The position numbers and the translations under genes were made by a program. From contig CM075102.1 of NCBI GenBank assembly GCA_037576195.1, positions 1 through 64,000 on the forward strand: a stretch of DNA of 64,000 bases. The letters run 5' to 3'. The notes under the pieces were generated by a model. It worked only from the letters and a program-made list of their open reading frames with translations. It was not told the DNA's origin and ran no database searches. Shown piece by piece: positions 1 through 9,734 of this stretch. Each line of letters opens with the position of its first letter. The first letter of the stretch is position 1. This stretch comes from Phytoseiulus persimilis. Its lineage: Eukaryota > Arthropoda > Arachnida > Mesostigmata > Phytoseiidae.

Positions 1-3000
1 TCGCTCCCAGAAAGCTGCCAGAATGCGCTGCTGGAACAACCATCTCTTCGAAAAAGAGATGGCGCCCACATCCGCGCGACACTTCGGAGCGTCCGTGGTC
101 TGCGGGATGAAGTTGTGACCGTCGTTGCCATATAGCAGGTTGGCTGGAGACAGAGCTCGTGGCTCGTTCGGGTCAGTTGAGACGGCGGTTATCGGGCGGC
201 GGTTGACCACGGCCACGACTCCCGCTACAATCACCTCCAGATCCCGGAAATACGGAGTTGAAGTTCCGAGTACCTTGCGCAGGCACCGCTTGACCGATCC
301 GACGGAGCGTTCCCAGAAGGCACCGACCCAAGGCGCGGCTGGAGTGATGAATTTCCAGGTCAGACGGGAACGGTTTAACCATTCCGCGACGTAACCGCTG
401 GCGATGTTGTCGTAGATCAGGCGAATCTCCAAGTTGGCTCGGTGGAATGAGGCGCCGTTGTCGGAGAAGATATTTTTAGCTGACGGGTAGCGGTGGAGAA
501 ATTTCTGAAGCGCTCTCAGGACCTCGAACGTCGACATATCCGTAGTGAGTTCGATATGAATTGCCCGTGTGACGGCGCATGAGAACAGGAGAAGATAACC
601 CTTGCCACGCCGACCGTCTTCCTGTTTGTAATACAGAGGACCCGCAAAGTCGACTCCGCAAAAGAAGAACGGCGGCGCCTGTTCTATGCGGAAGTCCGGC
701 AAGGGTGGCGTGGGCTCTGCTGCTGGCTTCGCGTTGAATTTCTTGCAGCCTGGACACGATCTCAAGGCCGCGGTCGTAATCCGGCGGGCCTTCAGGACGA
801 AGTATCGTTTCCTGAGTTCCTGGAGTGTCATGGCAGTTCCGCCCCAGTGCAGGCAGTCCTTGGCGTGGACGTACAATATTAACAGACGAGCCCAACCGTC
901 GTTGCCGGGGATAACAATCGGGAACTTGCAGTCGAAGAGGAGATCTTTCGACTTCTCGAGACGTGTTCTACAGCGAATGAGTCCCTCGGAGTCCGTGAAG
1001 GGTTGATACTCGGCGAGGGGACTGCTTTTTGGGATGTTCTTGCAACCCAGGGAGAGCTCTGTAGCGAAGTACCTGCCCTGAATTCTCTTGATGAGATCTT
1101 TTTCGGCCTGGAGGTACTCGGCGGATGAGAGCTGGAGCGAACCCTTGGATGTTGAGCGAAGAGTTGCCCGACGAGATGGAAGCGCTGATTTGAAACGGCG
1201 GCTCGCAGAACGCAGTGCGAACGCACGCAACCGGTTGCAGTAAGCCCGGGCCCTCAGCAGCTTGAACCAAGATGAGAAACGGTCCGGGTTCAGTAGATCA
1301 TCCACGGGATTGTCGGAGGAGAAACGGACGGTGAGGAAGCTGGCGGAGGCAGGGACCGCTTTGAGCTCCTCGGTTGTGGACTCAAGCGTCTGAGTTGGGG
1401 CTTCCCAGAGCGGGTCCGAAAGCCACCCTGGTCCGTGTAACCATCGGTCGCGGCAGTCGGGTTGAGAAATGTCGGAGCCGCGGGATACGATGTCCGATGG
1501 GTTGTCTGCACTTCTGATGTAACGCCACTCTGCCGGACTCGAAAGCGAGGTGATTGCTCTCACCCGGTTAGCGACGAACGGAAGCCACTTGTCTGGACCA
1601 CCGTGGATCCAAGCGACGCAGGCCATGTTGTCTATCCAAAAAAAGACGCCAGAGACCTCCGACTTCAGGAATCTTTTGACCTGCGCTGCAATTTTGACGG
1701 CCATGACTGCACCCATGAGCTCGTATCGATGGATGGAGCCCTGGCTCTTGAGAGGGGTGACCCGAGCTTTGGCCACGAGCAAGCGTGCTTCGGCGTGTCC
1801 ATCGTAGATGGTACGGAGGTAGATGGCGCATCCATAAGCTTCAAGCGAGGCGTCGCAGAAGCAGTGGAGTTGATGGCGAGCGTTCGTAAAACGACTCGCC
1901 AGCGCCCTATCGGCTTGGAACCCTGAGCATCTGTCGAGGAGTTCCACGAAGTCGCGGTAGGCAGCCAGGATAGGCAGCGGAAAGTCGTCGTCCCAATCCA
2001 GACCTTTTTTCCATAAGGATTGGAAAATGATCTTTGCGCGGATGGTGACTGGACTCATCAATCCGAGAGGATCGTAGACCTGAGCCAATCCCTTGAGGAG
2101 AGTCCTCTTCGAAGCGCCACTTCGAAGGGCCTCAAGAGCCTTGTGAGTGAAAACTCCGACCGAGTCTGCTGGCTGAGACCACCTGACGCCCAGAAACTTG
2201 GCGTCCTCCTTGCCCACGGTGACTTCGGTTTCAGGAACTGGCGTCATCGCACGGATCGCCGCGGCGACGGCATCGCTCGCGGTGGACCATTTCTTGAGGG
2301 GGAAGTGGGCCCTCTCAAACATTTCGAACATGAGACGGATTTTCTCGCGTGCTTCCTTGGGGGAGTTGGAACGAAAGACTATGTCGTCCATGTAAAGATT
2401 CTCGGAGATCTCATCGACGAACGCCGTGTGCGTAGGGTACAACTGGCGGCACCGCTGCAGGTGGTGTTGAACACCCTTGATATGGCACCAAGGGCTGCAC
2501 GATAGACCAAATTCGAGCCGAGTTGACCAAAATTCCTGGACCGGAGCGAGGGGGTTCGAAGAGATGCCCAAGGGCCAGGGGAAGCGAAGAAGGGTGCGGT
2601 TGCTGGTCGCCAGACGAAATCGGAGGAACGCATTCTGGATGTCCGCTGTGATGGGGAGAAGGCATTCCCTGAAAGCGACCAGAACTTGCGGAATCAAGGG
2701 TAACAAGTTGTCTCCCGGGTAGAGACAGTCATTAAGGGAGGCGCAGTTGCTGGTGCGCGCGCTTGCATCCTTAACAACGCGAGTCTTGATCAGCGAGGTG
2801 CCGTCGGCGGAGTACTTGAATACCGCTTGCAGTGGAAGATAGTGCACCAACTCGCCAGGGGTTCTGGGCGGAGCCGCTTCGGCGAAGTCTTGCTGAAGAC
2901 TTTTCCGGATTTCGTTGTCCACCGCTTCCAGCTGGCCAGACTTTTGGCGTGGCTTACGAATGAGTGCTCGCAGGCGACACCTGGCGAGGCCTTCGTTGTC

Positions 3001-5973
3001 CGACAAGACGTCCAGATTGTCCTTCAGAGGCAGGCTGAGCTCGTAAGTGCCATCCGGGAGATTGCGAGTAGTGAGCGAGAAGAATTGGTTCATCTTGTTG
3101 ATGATGTCGTCTTCTTCACGCTGCACGGGGTTTTCGAAGCCGAGGAACTCGCCTTCCCACAAAAAAAGTAGGTCAGCGTCGACGGTAGGGTCTGAGATCT
3201 TCTTCGGTTTGGCCAGGTCTCTTGACGAGAGTGCATGAGGAACAACGGATTCGCCGATGGAAGGACAGCCGCTATCGCCAACAGCAGCCGGCAGGTTTGC
3301 TCGGAGCTGGCAAAGGGAAACGGCCGCGTCCGTTCTGGTCAACGGTTGCTCGAGTGTGCCACTGAATAGCCAACCGAAAATGGAGGATGTCGCCAACATC
3401 CTCCCGAAGGTCTTCTCCGTGCCCTTGTGGATCGGGGCGAGATCGACAGCTCCGATGATGATCGACAACTGGAGAGGGAGGAGTTCGCCAGGCAGCGCGT
3501 CCGCCACCGGCTCGAGGCCTAGGTTGTCGGAAACCGGGGGAAACTCAAAATCGGTAATCTCGGGGGTCTCGATGCACTCAATGCGCAGAGCTTGAGCAGA
3601 GTCGTGGCGGCTACGTAGCGTCACCCGGTGGAGCCATGTGTCGAAATTGGATGTCGAGTTGCCCATGGTCTTGGCCGATGTACGGATGGGCGCCGTGCGA
3701 GAGGACTTCACTCGACCTACTGCCTCCGACGTGATGTAAGAACGATGAGAGCCCGTGTCTAGAAGTACTCTAGCCAAGCAGCGGGAGCCACCACTCTCCA
3801 ACCAGACCACGGCCTTCTGGAGAAGAATCTCTGGCTCGTCGGAAGCGGGCCGGTCGGAAGCCGAAGAGGAGACCAGGAAGCTCGCCGCGTCGACCCGAGC
3901 GCGACGGCACATGACTAAGTAATGTCGGCCATTGCATCTCGGGCAATTGGAACGCGGGCCATTGCGACAGCTTCGGCTGGAGTGGTTTCTCTTCAGGCAG
4001 GTAGTGCAGCCATTTTGGCTTTCGATCCTTTCCACTCGTTCATCGTGAGAGAGGACCGCCGTGCATCTGAAACTCTCGTGGGGACCCTCGCAAAAAATGC
4101 ACGATCTTCCGGATCTCTGAGAAGCGCTGGGGGAAGGGGCCGATGGGCGCACGTTCGACGTCAGGCCGTTGACTGTCGGCGGTCGTGGTGGTGGACGGTT
4201 TGTCGTTGTCCGCGATGCCGGACGAGTGCTGGATGGGGAGCGTCTTCTCTGAGATGTCGACCGGGACTGGTTGGCAGGAGGAGCTCGCGGCACGGGAAGG
4301 CTTGGCGACTCCGTGGCGGAGAAGAAAGCATGGTTTGACCTCATTGCCTGGTAAGCAGGAGCGGGAGCTCTGAAGCGTGATGAGACGTTGCCGCCGGGCG
4401 GTAGGGCCGCCGTAAGCGGTCTCCTCCTATCCCTTTGACCAGTGCTCAGGTCCCATTCAGCCTCTCTTCTATCCTTGACTGTTAGCTCGAGGAAGGCGAT
4501 GAGGAACTCCAACTCTGTCATGAGCGGGTCGCTGAGGCGTTGTTTGCGATACTTCCTCACGAACTTCTCACGGAGGTCCGGGGGAAGGCATTGCAACGCC
4601 CGCTGGGTCAGCATGATGGTCAGCTCGGCAAACGAGAGCCCCATTGCTAGGAGGGCGCGAACGTGCAGGCTGAGGGTGTCTGAGAACGACTCGAGGCGGT
4701 TATTTGAGACCTGCCCTCGTTCCACGAGCGATATGAGCTCGTTCACGTGGACCTTTTGGGCTAGCTTGCAATCGCCGAATTTGTCCTGCAGAATCCCTTT
4801 CGCGATCTGGTAGTGGCCCTCCTCCCAGCTCAGGTGCGCAATGGCGTCCTTGGCTCTTCCGGATGGAGAAAGGCGGAGCATGTTGAACTTCTCGATGGTG
4901 GAAGCCGAAGTGTCGTCGACGAAAATCTTGAAGAGTTGTTGCCACTCTCTGAACCTTGTGACGTCGCCGGAGAACATAGGGACCTGCCTAGCTCTTCCCC
5001 CGAGATCCGCTGGTGGGCGACTGGTAGCCAGAGCGCTGTAAGGCTGGCCCATGAGTTCAGGCTGCGAAGCTTTGAACTGTTCGGGGAGCTCAAGCGAGGC
5101 AGCTCTCGGAAGCTCGGGTGGGGGAACTGGTGCTGCGACGTCGCTGGTGACGCCGGAGAAGGCGATGGGGTGCCTCGTCTGCAACCGGCGGTTCGGGTCC
5201 GAGGGGGGGAAATACATCTTGCTCATGGGCAGAGCCGGCGGCTCCGTCGTAAACGGCAGCCGTTGCGGTGTGAGAATGTGCGACTGCTGGGCAAATTGCT
5301 GGGCTGGCTGAGCCGGCTGATTCTGATTGTTTTGAATCCATTGACCGGACCCATCCCGCGCCAGGCTAGCTACGTCCATAAAGCTGTATCTGAATCGTAC
5401 CCCGTCGTCTGAAGGCTGCGGTGGCGGGTTGACAGGGGTGCTCTCGAGACGACCCAACGACTCACGCTGGACGCACTCGACGTCTTCCGCTGAGGGCGCG
5501 CGAGAACGACCTTGCTGCGACGACGACGCCACCCAGTCCTTCAATTGGTTGAAGTAAACCCTGGCTTCGGCCAACCGACAGCGTTGCTGAGCAGTTGAGA
5601 CCGAATCGTCGGCGTCCGTACGCCTTAGCCGCAGGGCCAGCTTGCCGATCTCGTCCGATAGCGCTGCGAGCTCAGCTTCACCCGCTTCGAACAAGGGACC
5701 GATAGCGGAGAGTTTCTGGCTCACTTGCTCCGGAGATAGTTTCGTTGCATCGACATCGATGATCATGTCCCTAATGCCCATCAAATCTAAGAGTAGGTTA
5801 CGACGCTCGAATTTCTTTTGATCGAGAAGTTCCGCTAGTTGAGAATCTTCAGACGGAGGTGCGGCTCGGATAGAGGAAAGATCTTCGAATATCGGGTCGT
5901 CCTTAGTGAACTTCCTGGAGGGAACACGGGAAGGTCCCGGCTCGCATGGATGTTGTTCGTTGCTGGAGGACAT
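1..5973 (-). CDS. BEL/Pao Gag-Pol polyprotein, partial at its C-terminus
   Basis: A single frame begins at the ATG complementary to 5971-5973 and stays in phase at every landmark checked down to base 1 (about 1,991 codons). Approximate domains: gag-type region near residues 330-490, cysteine-rich zinc knuckles near 635-690, an aspartic protease motif LLDTG near residue 738, RT with YMDD near residue 1193, an RNase H-like stretch with FCDAS near 1370, and integrase from about 1735 with its zinc-binding CPGC. In the family this polyprotein makes the particle, copies the RNA and integrates the DNA. The last part of integrase and the stop lie off-window. The start was chosen because it is the first ATG downstream of the primer-binding site that opens the frame. 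Confidence 0.85.
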   Translation of the reverse strand, partial: MSSSNEQHPCEPGPSRVPSRKFTKDDPIFEDLSSIRAAPPSEDSQLAELLDQKKFERRNLLLDLMGIRDMIIDVDATKLSPEQVSQKLSAIGPLFEAGEAELAALSDEIGKLALRLRRTDADDSVSTAQQRCRLAEARVYFNQLKDWVASSSQQGRSRAPSAEDVECVQRESLGRLESTPVNPPPQPSDDGVRFRYSFMDVASLARDGSGQWIQNNQNQPAQPAQQFAQQSHILTPQRLPFTTEPPALPMSKMYFPPSDPNRRLQTRHPIAFSGVTSDVAAPVPPPELPRAASLELPEQFKASQPELMGQPYSALATSRPPADLGGRARQVPMFSGDVTRFREWQQLFKIFVDDTSASTIEKFNMLRLSPSGRAKDAIAHLSWEEGHYQIAKGILQDKFGDCKLAQKVHVNELISLVERGQVSNNRLESFSDTLSLHVRALLAMGLSFAELTIMLTQRALQCLPPDLREKFVRKYRKQRLSDPLMTELEFLIAFLELTVKDRREAEWDLSTGQRDRRRPLTAALPPGGNVSSRFRAPAPAYQAMRSNHAFFSATESPSLPVPRAPPANQSRSTSQRRRSPSSTRPASRTTTNRPPPRPPTVNGLTSNVRPSAPSPSASQRSGRSCIFCEGPHESFRCTAVLSHDERVERIESQNGCTTCLKRNHSSRSCRNGPRSNCPRCNGRHYLVMCRRARVDAASFLVSSSASDRPASDEPEILLQKAVVWLESGGSRCLARVLLDTGSHRSYITSEAVGRVKSSRTAPIRTSAKTMGNSTSNFDTWLHRVTLRSRHDSAQALRIECIETPEITDFEFPPVSDNLGLEPVADALPGELLPLQLSIIIGAVDLAPIHKGTEKTFGRMLATSSIFGWLFSGTLEQPLTRTDAAVSLCQLRANLPAAVGDSGCPSIGESVVPHALSSRDLAKPKKISDPTVDADLLFLWEGEFLGFENPVQREEDDIINKMNQFFSLTTRNLPDGTYELSLPLKDNLDVLSDNEGLARCRLRALIRKPRQKSGQLEAVDNEIRKSLQQDFAEAAPPRTPGELVHYLPLQAVFKYSADGTSLIKTRVVKDASARTSNCASLNDCLYPGDNLLPLIPQVLVAFRECLLPITADIQNAFLRFRLATSNRTLLRFPWPLGISSNPLAPVQEFWSTRLEFGLSCSPWCHIKGVQHHLQRCRQLYPTHTAFVDEISENLYMDDIVFRSNSPKEAREKIRLMFEMFERAHFPLKKWSTASDAVAAAIRAMTPVPETEVTVGKEDAKFLGVRWSQPADSVGVFTHKALEALRSGASKRTLLKGLAQVYDPLGLMSPVTIRAKIIFQSLWKKGLDWDDDFPLPILAAYRDFVELLDRCSGFQADRALASRFTNARHQLHCFCDASLEAYGCAIYLRTIYDGHAEARLLVAKARVTPLKSQGSIHRYELMGAVMAVKIAAQVKRFLKSEVSGVFFWIDNMACVAWIHGGPDKWLPFVANRVRAITSLSSPAEWRYIRSADNPSDIVSRGSDISQPDCRDRWLHGPGWLSDPLWEAPTQTLESTTEELKAVPASASFLTVRFSSDNPVDDLLNPDRFSSWFKLLRARAYCNRLRAFALRSASRRFKSALPSRRATLRSTSKGSLQLSSAEYLQAEKDLIKRIQGRYFATELSLGCKNIPKSSPLAEYQPFTDSEGLIRCRTRLEKSKDLLFDCKFPIVIPGNDGWARLLILYVHAKDCLHWGGTAMTLQELRKRYFVLKARRITTAALRSCPGCKKFNAKPAAEPTPPLPDFRIEQAPPFFFCGVDFAGPLYYKQEDGRRGKGYLLLFSCAVTRAIHIELTTDMSTFEVLRALQKFLHRYPSAKNIFSDNGASFHRANLEIRLIYDNIASGYVAEWLNRSRLTWKFITPAAPWVGAFWERSVGSVKRCLRKVLGTSTPYFRDLEVIVAGVVAVVNRRPITAVSTDPNEPRALSPANLLYGNDGHNFIPQTTDAPKCRADVGAISFSKRWLFQQRILAAFWER

Positions 5974-6291
5974 CTCGAAACGAATCGCTAGGGAATGAGC
6001 GAATGACGAGGATCCCTCAAGATCAACGCGATCGATCGAGAGTAGCGCTGCCGAGAAGCTAAGCGCCACTTGGTCGAGGCGGCGTGGTGCTCTGTGGCAT
6101 GTGCACGAGGCTGCACGTCGTAAACGGCAGGCTCAAGAATTGACGAACACGGAGTGAGCTACTTGCTCGAAACCGGACGGGAGTGAAGGACTCCGGGACT
6201 GAGTGGTGAAGCCGAACTGATATAGCGAGCTCACCGAAACGTCGCAGGAGTCTTCGGATGACCAGGCGGTGTGGTACCGCGGGTTCAAAAA

Positions 6292-6306
6292 GGACTTCTG
6301 ACACCA
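6292..6306 (-). other. Primer-binding site of the BEL/Pao element
   Basis: The - strand reads TGGTGTCAGAAGTCC, which starts with TGG as expected for pairing to a tRNA 3' CCA end and resembles primer sites of other BEL-type elements. It lies about 320 bases upstream of the gag start, which is the expected place. Confidence 0.65.
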
Positions 6307-6743
6307 AAATATCACGTATCACTGCGGGTCAACTAAGGAAAAGGCGGTTTCGCGTAGGGATCGCGGCAGCGAGACGGTGATGGGAAAAGATGAGAGAAAC
6401 GCGGGGAAGAAGGCCCCGGTTCATACGACGGCGTGGTGGCACGCCGGTGGTAGATGATCTGTGTGTGTGTGTAGTGCCGACACGACGCAGCCGTGCGGCC
6501 TTCTCTCTTGCGCCAGTCGTTCACCGCCACACTGTACGCGGGTTTATTTGGATAATCTCTGGCCATGCAGGCGCCGACAGCGTACTGCATGGATACCTAA
6601 ACTAGCGCACCGAATCCGATTCGTGACAGCCTATATCATCACCGAGAGGAGAAAACGCTGCGGCGAGGGTTTCGCTCTGATCTTATCTTCGCCTCCGAGG
6701 AGTTCATTCAGCTTCGAGCGCGAGTGGAAGCGGGATCATATCA
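6307..6743 (-). repeat. Candidate 5' LTR of the BEL/Pao element
   Basis: The inner edge is set by the primer-binding site. The outer edge is a guess at a - strand TGATATGATCCC. The segment includes an AATAAA on the - strand (inside CCAAATAAACC near 6550). No second copy is in the window, so the borders are unproven. Confidence 0.4.
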
Positions 6744-6759
6744 TGGCGGAACGATTCTC

Positions 6760-7330
6760 GGCGCTTCACGAGGAAAAAATCCGATCTGAGTTGGTTAACA
6801 GGTCTAGGGAGAACCTCCAGAAGCTGACGGGATGGATAGAAAGAAATTCACATCTTCTCCCTAGAATGTTGACTCGCTCACGCGTCCAACAAACGGAAGC
6901 TGGCGCCTCCCGAGGATTCTCTCGGAAAGCACGGAGGTTGGCCCTAACCGTGGTTGGGAGCGAGGTAGAAGTCGGAGAGCGCGCAGGCAGCTGCAGAACG
7001 ACGAATGGGAATGATAGTAGCGATTCCCAGGCGCCTCTGTCGTTGTTATCCGAGACTAGGTCGAGAACTTGGGTCAAGGCCTCAGCTACCACGGGGCGGA
7101 CCGCACGCGGCACAATGCGCATGACACGCGCCTCTTGGGTCGCAGAGAGAATGAGCTCGACCAGGGTCCGGGGGGAAGGCGGAGGAAGGTCGCGTTTCCT
7201 GAGATTGCGAATGTTGGAGAGGATTCTGGGGCGTGGTTGATGCGAGCCCTTGGGATCTTGCTAGATGAATGGGCAAACCTCTTCGAGTGAATTCCCGGCC
7301 GCACGACGGGCAGGGGACTCTCAACGATGG
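6760..7330 (-). pseudogene. LINE-like protein fragment, N-terminal part (tentative)
   Basis: The - strand frame near 7250-7324 contains CPSCGREF followed by a histidine, like the N-terminal C2H2 finger of R2-type LINE proteins. A different frame near 6960-7122 contains VPRAVRPVVAEALTQVL and AWESLLSFPFVVL, which resembles the region after that finger in such proteins. At least one frame change lies between the two. No reverse transcriptase follows, because the BEL/Pao element takes over at about 6743. It could be a separate LINE, or the second ORF of the LINE whose ORF1 lies just to the right. The + strand open frame across the same bases has no recognisable domain. Confidence 0.35.
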
Positions 7331-7339
7331 ATGGGAACC

Positions 7340-9097
7340 AGCAGAGGGAATTCATTTTGAGGCGGAGCTGCGGGTGGAAGGCACAAAGCCCTGAAATAAG
7401 GGGGCAAGAGCTAAGAGAGGTCGCAGTGCGCGAACAACCGTGCGGAGCGTACCCGCCAGGCTCGAGTGCGATAGAGACAACATCGAAGCTGCCTCCGAGA
7501 GTGCCCCGAGATTGAAATCGTCACCGTCAAATTTCGAGCTGCGGGGGGGGGGGGGGGGGGGCTGGCGAACGGATCTCCGGCTCAGACCCAAAGTTCTGAC
7601 CCGTCCAGAAGGAGGGCGGCGGCTTGACAACTTCGAGATGGTCGTGCGCTTAGCAACGTGTTCCACAGTCTTCTCAACTGTCGATGATCCCTGCGAGCAA
7701 CGGAGGAGAGACCTGCGGGGAGCCGGAATCGGTTTGGAAGAAGGCAATAGCAGTTCGGCTGGTTGAGTGCCAGCTGCAGAGTCAGCCGGAATCACTATAC
7801 GGCGAACGGCCGCTGCGTAAGAGCCCGGAGGAGACCCAGCCGGCAACGCCGACGTCGAAGGTGGGTCGCAAACCAGAGTTGCCGTAGGCACCGTGAGTCG
7901 CACATGCTGAAGGACCCGGGAGCCGAGCAAAATCTTCCTCTTTCCACGCGCCGCAGCGAATACGGCACACGAGGAATCCCCGCGAGGGTGAGCAACGCGG
8001 CAGTCCACGCATCGGGGTGCGTTGGAGCAGGACGCAGCCAAGTGATTCGAGCCGCCACATCTTCGACAAGCACGGGGGCGTGCGCACGCGGAGCTGTGGC
8101 AATTGAAACACACAAGAGGGTCGTAGCCTCGATGACAACGTCATGTTCCCGCCACACCAAGAAAAGCCTGGCAGGCGGCGTCCGATTGAAGAGCAAGTGT
8201 ACCCTGGACGAAGCGATGCGTGCCGGCTTTCCGGCCGACCACCCGGCTGTAGTTTCCCTCCGAACTCTGACAACACCATGAACTGATAGCTCGGATAGAA
8301 TGCTCTCGTCCGAGAATGCGGGGTTGACCTCCTTGATGAGCCCCCAAAACTGACCTCTCGATGGGCAGGTCGCTTCAACGGGCACTCCCCCGAGTTCGGA
8401 GAGCTTGAGCAAAAGATCAACCTGTGAGATGGACGCCCCGGACGCTATTACCCCACCGGGTCCATCCGAGAGCTTGGCGAATGGAGCCGAACGGTGTAAG
8501 TCCTTGAAGACATCCAGTAGGTGAGTACTCGAGAAAACTCGGTGCGGCTCTTCGGCGGAGACCGTTCCGGAGAGAATCGGACCGGGTATACTGTGGCCAA
8601 GCCACTGTCCACTGCTGCTCGAAGGTCCGTGAGCTCGGCCTCAGCCCTGAGAACCTTCCTGGAAGTGGTCCGGCTGACCACCCTGATGAAACCGTCGTCG
8701 TCAACGCGAGCCGATTCCACCAAATCCGATGCGGCACGAGCCCGCTTCGTGGGGTGCCTGACCGATGTTGCTGCAGTAGAGATCATCACCTCAGGCACAG
8801 CAGCTGATGGAACAGCTGACGGTGCAGCAGCTGGAGATGACAGCGCCATACATGGTCCACCGGCCCGGAGTTCAGTGAGGATGACTCCAGCATTGGTCCG
8901 ACCACCCCGGAGTTCAGTGAGGATGACTCCAGCATTGGTCCGACCACCCCGGAGTTCAGTGAGGATGACTCCAGCATTGGTCCGACCACCCTCAGCCAGT
9001 GCAGCCATGGCCTGCAAAGCGGCTTCGGGGCTCACGTTGGCCGGAGCCTACCGTGGTCCCACTGGGCCTCCTCATCGTCCACGGCGGGTTGGCTCAT
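7340..9097 (-). pseudogene. LINE ORF1 (gag-like, zinc-knuckle) remnant
   Basis: Read on the - strand, three frames carry successive parts of one gag-like LINE protein. N-terminal part: 9035-8448, with an upstream ATG at 9097 in another phase. Middle: 8412-7795, with a stretch like the RNA-binding region of Jockey/I-type ORF1 (GVVRVRRET and RLFLVWREHDVVIEA). Zinc knuckles: 8113-7970, with repeated CysCys-His-Cys patterns such as CRRCGGSNHLAASC. A low-complexity proline-rich tail follows to about 7352. I therefore infer at least three frameshifts. A run of 19 G (7543-7561) in the tail region may be one cause. In Jockey, I and R1 families such a protein binds the element RNA. No matching endonuclease/RT ORF sits directly downstream. 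Confidence 0.6.
8867..8992 (-). repeat. Three tandem 42-bp repeats in the LINE ORF1 N-terminus
   Basis: Three copies of a 42-bp unit are nearly identical, with successive starts at 8867, 8909 and 8951. Each encodes a 14-residue block (GGRTNAGVILTELR) on the - strand. The period is a multiple of three, so it keeps the frame. Confidence 0.85.
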
Positions 9098-9300
9098 CAC
9101 TAGCCCTGATGGGAATGTGAAGAGGGAGAACAAGATCGCCGCAGTGGTGAAATTATTGAATCGGCACGTCCAACGGGGCACTGAGTCACGGGCTGAAAGG
9201 TAGCCGAAGGTTCCCGAACAAGGACCCAGAAATCAAGAGGAATTAACTTTTGAAGCGGGGCCTCAAAAAAGTGCGCAAAGCCTGTTACCGTAGCAGACAA
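9098..9300. other. Short unassigned stretch
   Basis: Nothing recognisable was found between the LINE ORF1 remnant and the Copia tail. Confidence 0.4.
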
Positions 9301-9620
9301 CAATCGCAGACAAGTTCGTCACTTTTAAGTCAGAGAGAGAGTTCTTGCAAAGGAGCTACATTTGGAGCATATCGTGGGTGTTAAGTCAGCTGATCTTCTC
9401 ACGAAGCCTCTGGACTTCCCTAGGTTGAAATACTTGAGGGATAAAATTGGCCTCATGCCCCCGGAAGGCTAATCATCCGGAGGAGGTGTTGAGATTGGAG
9501 GATTAGCTTTCAACCCCTATAAATAGCAATGTCCAATAAACCACGATAACCACTTGGAATCCTATCTCTGAGTCGTTGTTTCGAGTATCTCTGCCCCTGA
9601 AACTTCTTCAAATACGAAAG
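9301..9620 (+). mobile_element. Copia 3' end: RNase H tail plus 3' LTR
   Basis: The + strand encodes a typical Copia C-terminus, with HIVGVKSADLLTKPL near 9366-9412. It is followed by a purine-rich tract (ggaggagg) and then an LTR starting TGTTGAGATTGG at 9487. The LTR contains TATAAATAG near 9518 and AATAAA near 9535. The rest of the element is absent, so this is a 5'-truncated fossil. The right LTR edge is uncertain (about 9600-9650). Confidence 0.7.
9487..9620 (+). repeat. Copia 3' LTR (right end approximate)
   Basis: It begins TGTTGAG directly after a purine tract and has a TATA-like box and a polyadenylation signal 15-20 bases apart. No second copy lies in the window to fix the end. Confidence 0.55.
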
Positions 9621-9734
9621 ACTTTTCAAGATTTTCTCGGCCACAGAAATGAACCATTCAATGGTAGAGGGATAGCTTTGTGAATTTCGTTATTTATTTT
9701 CTTTCATGTATAACTCTGCATGCCCGACAACTCC

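Larger units (their letters stand above)
1..6743 (-). mobile_element. BEL/Pao LTR retrotransposon, 5' LTR to integrase, cut by the window edge
   Basis: On the - strand the order is candidate 5' LTR (6307-6743), primer-binding site (6292-6306), leader, then one long gag-pol frame that is still open at base 1. The integrase carries the BEL/Pao signature VDFAGPLY near 633-654, and the reverse transcriptase has YMDD near 2383-2394. Order and domain content (gag with zinc knuckles, protease, RT, RNase H, integrase) fit BEL/Pao rather than Gypsy or Copia. The visible part looks whole, with no breaks seen, so the copy is probably young; the 3' LTR is outside the window so age cannot be measured. Its right border abuts LINE-like sequence, so it may have inserted into a LINE. 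Confidence 0.9.

Noticed and set aside
2020-2505. 161-codon + strand ORF
   Set aside because: Antisense to the BEL/Pao reverse transcriptase frame, which carries the recognisable motifs.
4813-5412. 199-codon + strand ORF
   Set aside because: Antisense to the BEL/Pao gag frame.
6461-7240. 259-codon + strand ORF
   Set aside because: No domain; it overlaps the candidate BEL LTR and the - strand LINE-like fragment, whose short motifs are more convincing. Arginine/serine-rich composition looks like an antisense shadow.
8521-9120. 199-codon + strand ORF
   Set aside because: Antisense shadow of the LINE ORF1; its three internal repeats are simply the 42-bp repeats read backwards.
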